Below are positions 34,238 to 43,069 of a stretch of 64,000 nt of DNA, one piece after another. The stretch lies in the NCBI GenBank assembly GCA_002314145.1, contig DCCG01000020.1, positions 5,903 to 69,902 on the forward strand. The letters run 5' to 3'. Position numbers and translations under genes: made by a program. Below the pieces are notes generated by a model. That model did no database searches and had not been told where the DNA came from. It worked only from the letters and a program-made list of their open reading frames with translations. This DNA is from Thalassolituus sp. UBA1087 (GTDB lineage Bacteria > Pseudomonadota > Gammaproteobacteria > Pseudomonadales > Oceanobacteraceae). Numbering within the stretch: the first letter of the stretch is position 1; each line of letters opens with the position of its first letter.

Positions 34238-35821
34238 ATGAATCGTTTCTCTCTATCCAAAGCCATCCGGCGTTCTGCTCCGGGCCTGTTACTGACCAGC
34301 CTGATGGTTCTGAGTGGCTGTGCTCAGCTGGGTTCCAAACCAACGGCCGGCGTTGAAACCAAACGCGCCGAAGCCGATGTACAGATCATTGAAGACTGGC
34401 ATCCGGCCGATACCTCCCCACTGACGTATGAAACCGTCTGGGACCGGATCCTGGCGTCCTATCAACTCGATCTCAACGTTGATAACCCACGCATCGAATC
34501 TCAGTTACGCTGGTATAAATCGCATCAGTCTTATCTTGACCGCGTGGCTCAGCGTGGCGTGCGTTACCTGCATTATATTATCGAACAGATTGAAGCCCGT
34601 GATATCCCCGGGGAGCTGGCACTGCTGCCCGTGGTGGAAAGCGCCTTCGATCCGTTCGCCTACTCCCATGGCCGGGCCTCCGGCGTGTGGCAGTTCATCC
34701 CGGCAACCGGGCGCGACTTTGGCCTGCACCAGGACTGGTGGCACGATGGCCGGCGCGACATCCGCCGCGCCACAGAAGCTGCCTTACGCTACCTGAACGC
34801 GTTACAGCGTGAATTTAACGGGGACTGGTTACTCGCTCTGGCTTCTTATAATTCAGGTGCCGGTACCGTGCGTAAAGCGATGCGGAAAAACCGCCGCCTG
34901 GGCCGGCCAACGGATTTCTGGTCACTGGATCTGCCACGCGAAACCCGCGCTTATGTGCCAAAACTGATCGCGCTGGCAAAGTTAATCAAAGAACCGGAAT
35001 CCTATGGCGTTACACTCCTGCCACTGGAAGATAAGCCTTATTTCGCGGTGGTTGAGACCGGCGGGCAAATCGATTTATCTCAGGTTGCTGAACTTGCGCA
35101 GACTTCACTGGATGAGATTTACAAACTCAACCCCGGCTTTAACCGCTGGGCCACACGTCCGGAAGGTCCGCATGAAGTACTGGTCCCCGTGGAACAGAAA
35201 GACATTTTCAATCAGCAGATTGCCGCCCTGCCGGCCTCAGCGCGCCTGAAATGGCAGCGTTATTCGGTGGCCAGTGGCGACAGCCTGATTACCATTGCAC
35301 GTAAATTCCATACCACCCCCGATGCCCTGAAACAGGCGAATGGAATCCGCTCTAACATTATCCGTGCCGGTGATCAGTTACTGATCCCAGGCGCCTTTAA
35401 GTCTCAGCAGGCTTATTCGCAAAGTGTCAGTCAGCGCCTGGACCGTCTGAAAACCCTGCGCCGCCCGGGCAACAGCCAAAAGATTGATTACCGCGTACGC
35501 AGTGGTGACAGCTTCTGGCAGATTGCCCGCAGCCACGACGTCTCAGTGGGTGAGCTGGCACGCTGGAACGGCATGGCGCCAGGCGATCCACTGAAAGCCG
35601 GACAAAGCCTGGTTATCTGGAGCAAAAAGGCGACGCCGGGTAAACGCGAAGTCATCCGTAAAATACGTTATCGCGTACGCCAGGGCGACTCGCTGGCGCG
35701 GATTTCACAAAAATTCAAAGTGCGGATTTCCGACCTCAAACGCTGGAATGCTTCCGAAGTAAAAGCCAAATATCTGCAGCCCGGCCAGATGCTGACGCTG
35801 TACGTTGACGTTATGCGCTGA
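34238..35821 (+). CDS. mltD: Membrane-bound lytic murein transglycosylase D
   Basis: Outer-membrane lipoprotein that cleaves peptidoglycan glycan strands. 527 residues. The lipobox LSGC places the lipidated Cys at 28. The SLT domain has catalytic Glu134 in PVVESAFDP, then SGVWQFIPATGR and ASYNSGAGTVR. Three LysM peptidoglycan-binding repeats start near residues 341, 417 and 477. E. coli MltD has two LysM repeats, so this one is longer. The gene for hydroxyacylglutathione hydrolase (gloB), often upstream, is missing here. Confidence 0.95.
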   Translation: MNRFSLSKAIRRSAPGLLLTSLMVLSGCAQLGSKPTAGVETKRAEADVQIIEDWHPADTSPLTYETVWDRILASYQLDLNVDNPRIESQLRWYKSHQSYLDRVAQRGVRYLHYIIEQIEARDIPGELALLPVVESAFDPFAYSHGRASGVWQFIPATGRDFGLHQDWWHDGRRDIRRATEAALRYLNALQREFNGDWLLALASYNSGAGTVRKAMRKNRRLGRPTDFWSLDLPRETRAYVPKLIALAKLIKEPESYGVTLLPLEDKPYFAVVETGGQIDLSQVAELAQTSLDEIYKLNPGFNRWATRPEGPHEVLVPVEQKDIFNQQIAALPASARLKWQRYSVASGDSLITIARKFHTTPDALKQANGIRSNIIRAGDQLLIPGAFKSQQAYSQSVSQRLDRLKTLRRPGNSQKIDYRVRSGDSFWQIARSHDVSVGELARWNGMAPGDPLKAGQSLVIWSKKATPGKREVIRKIRYRVRQGDSLARISQKFKVRISDLKRWNASEVKAKYLQPGQMLTLYVDVMR

Positions 35822-35839
35822 GCCGGGTCTGCGTCCGGA

Positions 35840-35872
35840 GTCCGCGGGCCGGGTTTTAGCCGGAACGCGGAC
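35840..35872 (+). terminator. Hairpin downstream of mltD
   Basis: GTCCGCG (35840-35846) pairs with CGCGGAC (35866-35872), with an inner GCCGG/CCGG pairing. No T-run follows, so it may be a weak or Rho-assisted terminator or an mRNA stabiliser. Confidence 0.4.
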
Positions 35873-35938
35873 AGACAGAGGCACCATTAATGGGTCATGA
35901 ATGCATCATGCAGCGCCTGAATGGCCAGAGGTAACCGG

Positions 35939-37693
35939 ATGATCACCATCGGCTGGCTCCGCCTGCTCCGTGCCAGTGTTTTTTTTCTTTGTGTACTGGC
36001 CGTGTCGTCCGCACAGGCTTTTTCCGTTCATTACCGGGATCTGTCCGAGCTGAACAAAACAGAATGGCAGAATGGCGATGCCGTGCCCTCTCCCGGATCG
36101 GAACAGGCTTTGAACGGCGGGCGTTTTATTATTGCGCTGCCGTCGTTTCCGGATAACCTCAGACGTATCGGCCCGCAAACCAGTGGGCGCTTCACTGCCA
36201 CACTGCACAACCTGCAACTGCCCCTCGTCGCTCACATTCCGGCCACACACAAACATCCAACCCGTTGGCTGCCGATGCTGGCCAGTCAATGGGCGTTGAG
36301 CACAGACAAAAAACTCCTGCTGTTCCGTTTACGGGAGGATGCAGCCTGGTCAGATGGTGTGGCTGTCGACAGCGAAGATTTTGCCTTTTCCGGGCTGTTT
36401 ATAACCTCAGATACAACGGCAGCCGAATGGCAGAAGCGACAGCTGGAGCGGCTGACGGACGGCATTAATATTTACAGCGACAAAGTCTTCGCTTTCCGTA
36501 TCCGGGGCAAGGCGGATGAAGCCCTGAAAGTACTGAGCGGCTTCCGTCCCTTCGCCCGCCACGTTTATGAAAATCGCCGGAACTGGCCGGAAGCCTTCAA
36601 CTGGTACCCGGAGCCCACGACAGGCCCCTATTATCTGGCTCAGGTACGCGCCGGTGAATCACTGATGTTCCGTCGCCTCAGTGATTGGTGGGGAGATCAA
36701 CTGCCTTACTTTAAACACCGTTTCAACGCCGACCAGGTTGTATTCCGCACTATGCAGATTCATGAGAGTGAATTGCAGCTGTTCACCCTGGGGGAATTGA
36801 GCGCCATCGAATACCGTGATGCGGATTACTGGCAATCCGGAGTCGTCAGAACCGCTATCAGCGGCAAACGCATCAGTCTGGTACGTCTGCTGACATCCGC
36901 CTCCAGTCAGCAACCACCGTCCGGGCTGCTGATCAACCCCAGGATGCAGACCATCAATAACAGTCACGAACGGGCATGGCTGCTGAATCAGCTGAATATC
37001 CAATACATTATTGAAAACGACTATACGCCGCCATTGCAGCAGCAGTCAGGCCTGTTGGCAGACCACGCAGCCTACGCACAAGCGCAACAGGCACCGGTCA
37101 CGCCGAAGCTGACACCGGCTAACATAACGCTGAGTTATACCGACGACCGCGACCGGGCTTTTCTCGACAAACTGAAACAGTCAGCTGCTGATCATCACAT
37201 CAACCTGCAGCTCAAAAAACTCTCACCGGCTGCTCTCAGCGATAAACTCGCGCTCGCTGAATATGAACTGGTATGGCTGCGTCTTAATGCGCCACTGTCG
37301 AATGAGGGACTGGTGTCATTATTTAATAAAACCCGCGGGCAGGTCTTTATTGGCGGTATCCCAAAGGCAGGAATTGAAGCAGACCCTGACAACCCGGCTG
37401 ATTCTGCACGCCGCATTGAACAGTATCTGCTGGAAGAGAATTTATACACACCTGGCCCTGCCATGCATTATACGCAGGCTGCCTACTGGCAATGGCTCCA
37501 CCTCCCTGCACAGGGGGCGCCCTATTATGCAGAGAAGCTGTTTGATCCCTTCTCTCCTCTCTATGGCGGCCTGTTCTGGATAAATAAGAAGCAGCGGGCC
37601 GACATTCTGGCCAAGCCACAAAATGGCCATAAAAAGATACGCGTTGAGGTTATTAACCCTGACCAGCCACACAGCCAGGATTCAGAACAATAG
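35939..37693 (+). CDS. Orphan family-5 extracellular solute-binding protein
   Basis: A 584-residue periplasmic peptide/nickel-type binding protein (SBP_bac_5, YejA/NppA-like). The start at 35939 is preferred because AGAGGTAACCGG precedes it. Signal peptide to SAQA-FS. Family landmarks are LSTDKKLLLFRLREDAAWSDG with the DSEDFAFS region and WPEAFNWYPEPTTGPYYLAQVRAGESL. No permease or ATPase genes lie next to it, unlike the multigene npp operon recalled from Pseudomonas at this locus. It may serve a distant transporter or be a remnant. The reading frame is intact. Confidence 0.88.
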   Translation: MITIGWLRLLRASVFFLCVLAVSSAQAFSVHYRDLSELNKTEWQNGDAVPSPGSEQALNGGRFIIALPSFPDNLRRIGPQTSGRFTATLHNLQLPLVAHIPATHKHPTRWLPMLASQWALSTDKKLLLFRLREDAAWSDGVAVDSEDFAFSGLFITSDTTAAEWQKRQLERLTDGINIYSDKVFAFRIRGKADEALKVLSGFRPFARHVYENRRNWPEAFNWYPEPTTGPYYLAQVRAGESLMFRRLSDWWGDQLPYFKHRFNADQVVFRTMQIHESELQLFTLGELSAIEYRDADYWQSGVVRTAISGKRISLVRLLTSASSQQPPSGLLINPRMQTINNSHERAWLLNQLNIQYIIENDYTPPLQQQSGLLADHAAYAQAQQAPVTPKLTPANITLSYTDDRDRAFLDKLKQSAADHHINLQLKKLSPAALSDKLALAEYELVWLRLNAPLSNEGLVSLFNKTRGQVFIGGIPKAGIEADPDNPADSARRIEQYLLEENLYTPGPAMHYTQAAYWQWLHLPAQGAPYYAEKLFDPFSPLYGGLFWINKKQRADILAKPQNGHKKIRVEVINPDQPHSQDSEQ

Positions 37694-37890
37694 CGCGGAG
37701 AAATCGTACGTAATAACAGCCTGCAACAACGGCACTAAACGTCCGCAATCAGCCCATCAAAAATCGTCAAAAGCCATGATTGTGGGATCTGACAAGGAGC
37801 TGCCAGAAAAAACGTCGTCGATATAAAGCGGATGATAAGAGACGTAAAAGATTACCGGAGGCCATGCTTTCCGGTTTCTGAAATAGCTGT

Positions 37891-37935
37891 CCTGAAACTA
37901 CTTATCCTGAAAGTACTTACTCTGAAAGCACCGCC
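37891..37935. repeat. Three imperfect 15-base tandem repeats
   Basis: CCTGAAACTACTTAT, CCTGAAAGTACTTAC and TCTGAAAGCACCGCC follow head to tail, sharing the YCTGAAA core; a fainter CCTGAAGAAAGTAC follows. Copies one and two differ at two positions. Confidence 0.7.
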
Positions 37936-38111
37936 TCCCCTGAAGAAAGTACTGCGCCAGCTTTGTATCAACATTTCAATGTTTGAATGATCGAAAAGCC
38001 GCCGCAATCGCAGCGCTATGCAAAACCATAAAGCCATTCATAAAAAACCGCTTTTCCGGTCCGGCAGTGAGATATAAATATTATTTAATCTTTTCCGTCC
38101 GGCCAAAACAA

Positions 38112-38136
38112 AATAAGGGGCCAAAGGCCCCTTATT
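38112..38136 (-). terminator. Intrinsic terminator after ppiD
   Basis: AATAAGGGGCC-aaa-GGCCCCTTATT hairpin; read on the reverse strand it ends in a TTATTTTGTTTT tail 39 bases after the ppiD stop. Confidence 0.85.
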
Positions 38137-38174
38137 CATTAAGCAGAGTTTTTATTAAGCCGTTACGTCCGGAC

Positions 38175-40004
38175 TTAGCTGCCTGAACGTTCGACTTTGA
38201 TAACAGAACGGGCCCAGGACTGATAGCTGGCCATTGCCGCCCGGCTGTTGTCTGCACGGCCGGTCTCAAGAGCCTCATCGCTGACCGCCATTTCCTGCCA
38301 GTCTTTGCTGTCCACAGACTCAAGTTTGACCACGGTATAACCGCCCGGTGTCTGAACAGCGTCGGCATCCCCTTCCAGCATCGAGAATACTTTCTGCTGG
38401 GCTGCTCGCGGCGCATCCGTTCCCTGTGAGAAAGTAGCAGATACCTGCTGCCATTCGGTGCTTTGTTCGCCGGCAGCAATAGCCTCGGCCACTTCTTTTG
38501 CCTTCTCAGTGGCGCGCTCAGTGATCAGGGATTTTTCCACCTGTGCACGCACAACCTCCAGCGGCATAACTGAAGCATCCACATGTTCTTTTACACTGAT
38601 AACCACAGCACCGTCATCCGTTTCGATAACGTCACTCATTTGCTTATCCAGCATCACAGGCTCAGAGAATGCGGTCTGACGCACCGCCTCATTAAGCGCA
38701 ATACCATTGCCCTGCTGACGGGAAAACAATGGTGTCGTCTGTGTTTCCAGATTCAGGGCAGACGCGACGTCATCAATGGATTCAGCAGAAAATGCCAGGT
38801 TAGACAATTCCTGCATACGTTCTGCGTATACAGGCTCTGCTTTGGCCAGTTTCATCTCTTCTTCAAGATCTTCTTTAATCTCAGCAAAGGATTTTATCTC
38901 CGGCGTAACAATATCGTCAGCGCGGATAATGTGATAACCAAACTCAGAGGCCACAGGTGCGGACACTTCACCCTTATCCAGAGAATACAGAGTGTCTTCA
39001 AACTCAGGTACAAAACTGCCCTTCGGTGTCAGGCCCAGGCTTCCGCCATTATTACTGCTGGCGATATCATCGGAATATTCTTTTGCCAGCTCAGCAAAGT
39101 CTGCCCCATTCTGCAGCTTCTCATAAACTTCCTGCGCCAGTGCTTTTGCTTCGTCATCACTGCGCTCGCTGTTATCGATCAGAATGTGACTGGCGCGACG
39201 CTGCTCTTTGGCCGACTCCTGACGCTTATAATCTTCATAAGCCTGCTGCAATTCTTCGTCTGTGACCGTTTCATCTGCGGCCAGATCTGAACGCTTCAGC
39301 TGAACATAGTTAAGGCTGACCTGCTCAGGGGTTTTATAACGATCTTTGCTCGCTTCATAGGCAGCCAGCACATCGTCATCAGAGACACTAATGGTGCTTT
39401 CAAGGTCTTTAGCCAGAATTTCGCTGTAGCTGAAAGTGCGCAGTTCATTTTTCAGCGCTTCCGACATTTTTACCGCCACCGGCGTTTCAATCCCGGACAA
39501 CACAAAGGCTGCCTGCGACTGACGGGTTTTGATCTCATCCCCGACAACCTGACGGAATCCCATCGGCGTCATACCGTTCATGCGCAGAACGGTCTGGAAC
39601 TGGTCTTTATTGAATTTACCGTCCTGCTGAAATGCCGGCACGGTCACAATGGATTCGTCAATCTCACGCGTGGAGGCATAAAGGCCCATGTTATCGGCCT
39701 GAACCAGAGCAACATTCTGCTCTATTAATTGCTCAATGGCAGAGTCGCGCAGAAATTTTTCGTTAAACAGGTTTTCATCATACTGGTCACCGAACTGGCG
39801 GCGCAGGTTGTTTTTCTGTTGTTCCACCACACGGCTGATATCAGCTTCGGTAATCTCAACGCCGCCGACGGTTGCCGCTGCTTCCGGACCACCGCCCAGA
39901 CTGACAATGCTTTCTACACCCCAAAGCGCAAAAACAATAATAATAAAACCGACAATTACTTTAGCGATCATGCCCTGAGCATTATCCCGCATTGTCTGTA
40001 GCAT
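38175..40004 (-). CDS. ppiD: Periplasmic chaperone / peptidyl-prolyl isomerase PpiD
   Basis: Inner-membrane-anchored periplasmic chaperone that helps outer-membrane and secreted proteins leave the Sec channel. 609 residues. One membrane helix at about 15-35 (IVGFIIIVFALWGVES), a SurA-like N-terminal domain, a parvulin PPIase-like domain at about 265-360 (RASHILID, AELAKEYSDD, LGLTPKGSFVPEFED, FGYHIIRAD), and a second, degenerate C-terminal region. TTGGAGGAAAT precedes the ATG. Only 65 bases separate it from tRNA-Asp, and the tRNA terminator lies in that gap; its own promoter is not obvious. Confidence 0.95.
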   Translation of the reverse strand: MLQTMRDNAQGMIAKVIVGFIIIVFALWGVESIVSLGGGPEAAATVGGVEITEADISRVVEQQKNNLRRQFGDQYDENLFNEKFLRDSAIEQLIEQNVALVQADNMGLYASTREIDESIVTVPAFQQDGKFNKDQFQTVLRMNGMTPMGFRQVVGDEIKTRQSQAAFVLSGIETPVAVKMSEALKNELRTFSYSEILAKDLESTISVSDDDVLAAYEASKDRYKTPEQVSLNYVQLKRSDLAADETVTDEELQQAYEDYKRQESAKEQRRASHILIDNSERSDDEAKALAQEVYEKLQNGADFAELAKEYSDDIASSNNGGSLGLTPKGSFVPEFEDTLYSLDKGEVSAPVASEFGYHIIRADDIVTPEIKSFAEIKEDLEEEMKLAKAEPVYAERMQELSNLAFSAESIDDVASALNLETQTTPLFSRQQGNGIALNEAVRQTAFSEPVMLDKQMSDVIETDDGAVVISVKEHVDASVMPLEVVRAQVEKSLITERATEKAKEVAEAIAAGEQSTEWQQVSATFSQGTDAPRAAQQKVFSMLEGDADAVQTPGGYTVVKLESVDSKDWQEMAVSDEALETGRADNSRAAMASYQSWARSVIKVERSGS

Positions 40005-40040
40005 ATTTCCTCCAATATGAATGCTTGGCCAGAACGCAAA

Positions 40041-40065
40041 AAAAGCGCATCAGTGATGCGCTTTT
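40041..40065 (-). terminator. Terminator of the hupB-tRNA-Asp transcript
   Basis: Perfect 12-base inverted repeat AAAAGCGCATCA/TGATGCGCTTTT, extended by more T on the reverse strand (seven T in all). It begins four bases after the tRNA CCA end. Confidence 0.9.
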
Positions 40066-40069
40066 GATC

Positions 40070-40146
40070 TGGCGGACCGGACGGGACTCGAACCCGCGAC
40101 CCCCGGCGTGACAGGCCGGTATTCTAACCAACTGAACTACCGGTCC
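40070..40146 (-). tRNA. tRNA-Asp (GTC)
   Basis: 77 bases with encoded CCA. On the reverse strand it begins GGACCGGTAGTTCAGTTGG and has the anticodon loop CTGTCAC (anticodon GTC), the T-loop GGTTCGAGTCC and a closed acceptor stem GGACCGG/CCGGTCC. Eight bases separate it from the hupB stop. Confidence 0.97.
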
Positions 40147-40154
40147 TTAATTTC

Positions 40155-40427
40155 TCAGTTTACGGCGTCTTTCAGAGCCTTACCTGCTTTGAAACCCGGA
40201 ACCTTAGCGGCTTTAATTTCGATTGGCGCGCCGGTCTGTGGGTTACGACCAGTACGTGCTGCACGTTCTTTCACCAGGAAGGTACCAAAACCAACCAGAG
40301 CAACCTGGTCACCGTTTTTCAGAGCATCACCGATGCTTTCAATCATAGCATCCAGTGCACGACCAGCTGCTGCCTTTGGAATGTCAGCTGACGCTGCAAT
40401 AGAATCGATCAATTCAGATTTGTTCAC
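40155..40427 (-). CDS. hupB: DNA-binding protein HU-beta
   Basis: Nucleoid-associated protein that bends DNA, acting as a homo- or heterodimer. 90 residues, full length. The HU signature GFGTFLVKERAARTGRNPQTG is present with the DNA-intercalating arm RNPQTGAPIEI. The start codon is GTG preceded by AAGGGGATAA. It is transcribed from a near-consensus promoter and apparently reads through into tRNA-Asp. Gene position behind lon is common to gammaproteobacteria. Confidence 0.97.
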   Translation of the reverse strand: MNKSELIDSIAASADIPKAAAGRALDAMIESIGDALKNGDQVALVGFGTFLVKERAARTGRNPQTGAPIEIKAAKVPGFKAGKALKDAVN

Positions 40428-40508
40428 ACTTATCCCCTTACTCTGTGCGCAATTGTGAATTCTTGTTATGCGACTGGGCGATCGCTACAGGAAATATCAG
40501 AGCGACGA

Positions 40509-40537
40509 TTTATACCAAGCGGCCAGGAGACCGTCAA
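40509..40537 (-). promoter_or_regulatory. Sigma-70 promoter of hupB
   Basis: On the reverse strand TTGACG (40537-40532), exactly 17 bases, then TATAAA (40514-40509). Predicted start near 40502, giving a leader of about 75 bases before the hupB GTG. The only strong promoter seen upstream of tRNA-Asp. Confidence 0.78.
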
Positions 40538-40543
40538 GCAACC

Positions 40544-42934
40544 TTAGTGGGTGCTTGGCCGACCCTGATCATCTTTTTTCGAACTCTTGTCTTCATTGGT
40601 GATTATTTCACCAATATTGGGTTCGGGTTTGCTTTCCAGCGCTAAATCGAGTACCTCATCGATCCAGTCAACCGGTACAACATTGAGATCCTGCTGAATG
40701 TTATCCGGCACCTCTTTGAGATCTTTCTCATTTTCCTTCGGAATAATCACCGTCTTGATACCACCCCGGTGGGCTGCGAGTAATTTTTCTTTCAGGCCAC
40801 CGATCGCCAGTACTTTGCCGCGCAGGGTAATCTCACCGGTCATGGCCACCTCGGCCCGGACCGGAATTCCCGTCATGACGGATGCCAGCGCGGTCACCAT
40901 ACCGATACCGGCACTGGGGCCGTCTTTCGGTGTCGCCCCTTCCGGCACGTGCACGTGGAGATCGTGTTTTTCGAAGTAATCTTCAGCGACTCCCATTCCC
41001 ACAGCCCGGCTTCTGACCACTGTCAGGGCCGCCTGAATGGATTCCTGCATCACATCACCCAGGGAGCCGGTTTTGACGATACGGCCTTTCCCTGGCGTCG
41101 CAGCGGACTCCAGCGTCAGAAGCTCACCACCGACCGAGGTCCAGGCCAGACCTGTTACCTGACCAACCTGATTTTCCATGCCGGCCAGGCCGTAACGGAA
41201 TTTCGCCACGCCAAGGTATTCTTCCAGCAGCTCAGGGGTGATTTCACGGGCTGACTGATTCGCTTCCAGCATATTGGCTTTGACCACCCGGCGGCACAAT
41301 TTGGCCAGCTGGCGTTCCAGTGAACGCACCCCGGCTTCGCGGGTATAGTGACGGATCACATCGCGCATGGTTTCTTCCGGCACCTCAATTTCCCTTTCTT
41401 TCAGACCGTTCTGTTTGATCTGCTTGGGCAACAGATAACGCTGAGCGATGTTCACTTTTTCGTCTTCTGTGTACCCGGGAATACGGATAATTTCCATCCG
41501 GTCGAGCAGCGGGCCGGGTATGTCCATGCTATTGGAGGTACATACAAACATGACATCCGACAGGTCATAATCCACTTCGAGATAGTGATCGGCAAAGGTG
41601 CTGTTCTGCTCCGGATCCAGTACTTCCAGCAGGGCTGAAGCCGGATCACCACGATGATCCATGCCCATTTTGTCGATCTCATCCAGCAGGAAAAGCGGGT
41701 TTTTCACCTCAACCTTGGACATTTTCTGCACCAGTTTACCCGGCATGGAACCGATATAAGTACGGCGGTGCCCACGGATTTCCGCTTCATCGCGCACCCC
41801 GCCCAGCGCCATACGCACGAACTTACGGTTTGTCGCCCGGGCAATGGACTGACCCAGTGAGGTTTTACCAACCCCGGGTGGACCAACCAGACACAGAATC
41901 GCGCCTTTGACCTTTTTCACCCGATTCTGAACCGCCAGATATTCCAGAATGCGCTCTTTCACTTCATCAAGACCAAAGTGATCCGTATCCAGAATATCTT
42001 TGGCTTTGGTCAGGTTATGGCTGACACGGGTACGCTTTTTCCACGGGATGTTTACCAGCCAGTCAAGATACCCCCGCACAACCGAGGCTTCTGCCGACAT
42101 CGGTGACATCATGCGCAGCTTTTTCAGTTCAGCGTCAGCTTTCTCGCGGGCTTCCTTACTCATGCCGGATTCTTCAATCTTCTGCGTGAGTTCGTCGAAT
42201 TCGTTACCGCCGTCTTCCATGTCACCCAGTTCTTTCTGGATGGCCTTCATCTGCTCATTCAGATAGTACTCGCGCTGACTTTTCTCCATCTGCTTTTTCA
42301 CGCGTCCGCGGATGCGTTTCTCGACCTTGAGCAGATCGATTTCAGACTCCATCAGCTCCATCAGGTGCTCAACACGTTCCTTCGGATCGGTGATTTCCAG
42401 CACCAGCTGTTTTTCATCCAGCTTGAGTGAAATATGAGCCGCAATGGTATCCGCCAGGCGGGAGGCATCTTCGATGCCTGAAATGGTGGATAAGACTTCG
42501 CTGGGGACTTTTTTCGACAGCTGAACATATTGTTCGAAGTGCCCGGTCAGGGAGCGCACCAGCACTTCGTTTTCACGGTCGGTGGTTTCATCAGCATCCA
42601 GCGCGCTGACTCTGCCGCGGAACAGGGTTTCTTCATCCATCAGTTCCTGCAGCTCAGCACGCACATCCCCTTCCACCAGGACTTTTACCGTTCCATCCGG
42701 CAGCTTAAGTAACTGCAGGATGTTAGCGATGGTGCCCACCGGGTGCATATCATCCGGACCCGGCTCATCGTCGGAGGCATCACGCTGTGCAACCAGCATA
42801 ATACGCTTGTCCTGCTCCATGGCCTCTTCCAGGGCCTGTATGGATTTTTCGCGGCCAACAAACAAAGGAATAACCATTGCCGGGAAAACAACCACGTCAC
42901 GTAACGGAAGTAATGGTAAGACTTCTTGTGTCAT
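40544..42934 (-). CDS. lon: ATP-dependent protease La
   Basis: Cytosolic AAA+ serine protease degrading misfolded and regulatory proteins. 796 residues. The N-terminal substrate domain (LPLLPLRDVVVFPAMV), a coiled coil near 190-260, the Walker A motif GPPGVGKTS at about 354, and Walker B FLLDEIDKMG follow in order. The protease domain has the catalytic Ser in KDGPSAGIGMV (near 675) and a Lys in GLKEKLLAAHRGG (near 718). The tail after residue 780 is charged. AGGTACC precedes the ATG. Its own terminator is not evident; a heat-shock-like promoter is listed separately. Confidence 0.98.
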   Translation of the reverse strand: MTQEVLPLLPLRDVVVFPAMVIPLFVGREKSIQALEEAMEQDKRIMLVAQRDASDDEPGPDDMHPVGTIANILQLLKLPDGTVKVLVEGDVRAELQELMDEETLFRGRVSALDADETTDRENEVLVRSLTGHFEQYVQLSKKVPSEVLSTISGIEDASRLADTIAAHISLKLDEKQLVLEITDPKERVEHLMELMESEIDLLKVEKRIRGRVKKQMEKSQREYYLNEQMKAIQKELGDMEDGGNEFDELTQKIEESGMSKEAREKADAELKKLRMMSPMSAEASVVRGYLDWLVNIPWKKRTRVSHNLTKAKDILDTDHFGLDEVKERILEYLAVQNRVKKVKGAILCLVGPPGVGKTSLGQSIARATNRKFVRMALGGVRDEAEIRGHRRTYIGSMPGKLVQKMSKVEVKNPLFLLDEIDKMGMDHRGDPASALLEVLDPEQNSTFADHYLEVDYDLSDVMFVCTSNSMDIPGPLLDRMEIIRIPGYTEDEKVNIAQRYLLPKQIKQNGLKEREIEVPEETMRDVIRHYTREAGVRSLERQLAKLCRRVVKANMLEANQSAREITPELLEEYLGVAKFRYGLAGMENQVGQVTGLAWTSVGGELLTLESAATPGKGRIVKTGSLGDVMQESIQAALTVVRSRAVGMGVAEDYFEKHDLHVHVPEGATPKDGPSAGIGMVTALASVMTGIPVRAEVAMTGEITLRGKVLAIGGLKEKLLAAHRGGIKTVIIPKENEKDLKEVPDNIQQDLNVVPVDWIDEVLDLALESKPEPNIGEIITNEDKSSKKDDQGRPSTH

Positions 42935-42980
42935 TAAATAGGTACCTGCAAGCTGCGTATAAGTGCCAATATGTCAGTAA

Positions 42981-43007
42981 GTGAGGGCCACTGGCAAGAA
43001 TTACAAG
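42981..43007 (-). promoter_or_regulatory. Sigma-32-like promoter candidate for lon
   Basis: On the reverse strand CTTGTAA (43007-43001), a 13-base spacer and CCCTCAC (42987-42981), compared with the heat-shock consensus CTTGAAA-N13-15-CCCCATNT. Right distance and strand for lon, a classic RpoH gene, but the -10 match is only partial. Confidence 0.35.
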
Positions 43008-43018
43008 GCGTAAAACAA

Positions 43019-43044
43019 CAAAAGGAGGCATAAGCCTCCTTTTG
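43019..43044 (-). terminator. Intrinsic terminator after clpX
   Basis: AAAAGGAGGC-ttat-GCCTCCTTTT on the reverse strand, 26 bases after the clpX stop. The lon promoter candidate lies just past it, so lon is separately transcribed. Confidence 0.88.
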
Positions 43045-43069
43045 TCAAAAACGTCTCCCGGGGGATTCG

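Larger units (their letters stand above)
37694..38174. other. 481-base intergenic region
   Basis: No convincing gene: the two ORFs of 60-67 codons here lack ribosome sites and overlap each other. It holds the 15-base tandem repeat at 37891-37935 and, at its end, the ppiD terminator. This is the longest gap in the window, and sits exactly where transporter genes are found in Pseudomonas, so it could be scar DNA from a deletion. Confidence 0.5.

Noticed and set aside
37623..37826. 67-codon forward ORF at the end of the binding-protein gene
   Set aside because: Mostly overlaps the coding frame of the binding protein and has no ribosome site.
37852..38037. 61-codon reverse ORF with FRxSx repeats
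   Set aside because: The pentapeptide look comes from the 15-base DNA repeats; there is no ribosome site and it is far too short for a pentapeptide-repeat fold. The DNA repeat itself is reported.
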